From Bacillota bacterium (GTDB lineage Bacteria; Bacillota; Clostridia; Saccharofermentanales; Fastidiosipilaceae): a stretch of DNA of 54,641 nucleotides. The notes beneath the pieces were generated by a model, which worked only from the letters and a program-made list of their open reading frames with translations, ran no database searches and was not told the DNA's origin. Each line of letters opens with the position of its first letter. The stretch's first letter is position 1. Of this stretch, positions 54,201-54,641 are shown one piece after another. Location of the stretch: NCBI GenBank assembly GCA_023420115.1, contig JAEZWR010000062.1:1-54641 (forward strand). Reading direction: 5' to 3'. The position numbers and the translations under genes were made by a program.

Positions 54201-54608
54201 ATGAATAATAAATCTATAGGTAATTATTTTGAAAAAATGATTATCACTTCATTAGCCGAACATCGATTCTGGGCGTATGGTACGCCTAACAAGGCTTACG
54301 GACAGCCTACGGACATAATCGCAGCTAAAGACGGGACAGCCTATCTCATCGAATGTAAAACATGTGCAGGAAATGTATTTGACACTAAAAGAATTGAGAG
54401 CAATCAAAAATATGCTATCAAGCGTTGGAAAGAATGTGGAAATAAACAGATCTACTTTGCAATATTAATCAATGGAGAAATTTACATGATTGAGTACGAC
54501 TACTTATTTTATCTCCATGAACAATCAGGAGGTGGTCGTTATATTTCTACAAACTTAATTAAAGAAAACGCTTTTTCTTTCGAAAGGTGGTGTCTTGAAT
54601 GCTCATAA
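54201..54608 (+). CDS. PD-(D/E)XK nuclease (Holliday-junction resolvase/VRR-NUC-like)
   Basis: 135 aa. N-terminal GNYFEKMIITSLAE with E11, then the core QPTDIIAAKDGTAYLIECK: D38, E51 and K53 make the D-x(12)-E-x-K motif of restriction-fold nucleases. Size and layout match phage RecU/Hjc-like or VRR-NUC proteins that cut branched DNA during phage replication, though the subfamily cannot be fixed. ATG 54201 follows AAAGGAGG at good spacing. Its end overlaps the next start by ten bases. Confidence 0.75.
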   Translation: MNNKSIGNYFEKMIITSLAEHRFWAYGTPNKAYGQPTDIIAAKDGTAYLIECKTCAGNVFDTKRIESNQKYAIKRWKECGNKQIYFAILINGEIYMIEYDYLFYLHEQSGGGRYISTNLIKENAFSFERWCLECS

Positions 54609-54641
54609 ATCTCAATAGCAGAGTAGAGATAACAGACGCTA
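54599..54641 (+). CDS. 5' end of the next early gene, cut by the window edge
   Basis: ATG 54599 with AAAGGTGG about eight bases upstream opens a frame encoding MLINLNSRVEITDA to the window end. It overlaps the preceding nuclease stop by ten bases, in line with the tight packing of this operon. Too short to identify. Confidence 0.5.
   Translation, partial: MLINLNSRVEITDA

Overview
The window is AT-rich bacterial chromosome from a low-GC Gram-positive, most likely a Clostridia-class Bacillota. The signs are AGGAGG-type ribosome sites, TTGACA/TATAAT promoters, fused SecDF, the ireB-ruvX-DUF1292 cluster, DUF1836 and DUF1934 proteins, TraX, and a bifunctional Rel next to RecJ. The species cannot be named from the sequence alone. 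Positions 1 to about 49,550 look like vertically inherited chromosome. Positions about 49,550 to 54,641 are the left end of an integrated phage-like element that runs off the window.

Layout. 1-5 kb: the 5' end of a secreted protein (minus), a DUF1934 protein, a phosphohexomutase and an 809-aa AraC-type regulator. 5-11.5 kb: a KOW/Tudor-like hypothetical protein, a flippase-like membrane protein with a family-2 glycosyltransferase, uridine phosphorylase, a membrane-anchored zinc peptidase and SecG. 11.7-18.3 kb: RNase R, MtaB, IreB, RuvX and two DUF1292 proteins. 18.4-21.9 kb: a DUF2156 acyltransferase-like protein, a CPBP protease, an IS3-family remnant and TraX (minus). 22.1-22.3 kb: tRNA-Asp and tRNA-Phe. 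22.6-25.7 kb (minus): acyl-CoA ligase, DUF1836 regulator and an ArsC/Spx-like protein. 26.1-29.3 kb: a D,D-carboxypeptidase followed by a paralogue that has lost every catalytic residue. 29.6-34.2 kb: the str operon rpsL-rpsG-fusA-tuf. 34.3-48.5 kb: a 781-aa orphan, Lon, a YigZ-like protein, a NYN/LOTUS protein, SecDF, RecJ and Rel. 48.6-49.5 kb: an AEC transporter (minus).

The mobile end has phage lysogeny-module order. Integrase and an XRE repressor are on the minus strand, a divergent promoter region follows, and then comes a tightly overlapping rightward run of small early genes. That run includes a Cro-like HTH protein, three tandem small proteins that look like diverged copies of one another, an HD-domain protein and a PD-(D/E)XK nuclease.

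Functional themes are translation and RNA (str operon, RNase R, MtaB, tRNAs), protein export and quality control (SecG, SecDF, Lon, zinc peptidase, CPBP), envelope building (carboxypeptidase pair, glycosyltransferase, the flippase-like and DUF2156 proteins) and stringent response/DNA repair (Rel, RecJ, RuvX). The most unusual items are the dead carboxypeptidase paralogue beside its live partner, a Cys/His-rich insertion in MtaB, a His/Asp/Cys tail on one DUF1292 protein, the long extensions of the AraC regulator and RNase R, the 781-aa orphan, and the tandem small-gene family in the phage region. I saw no CRISPR array and no complete known defence system.
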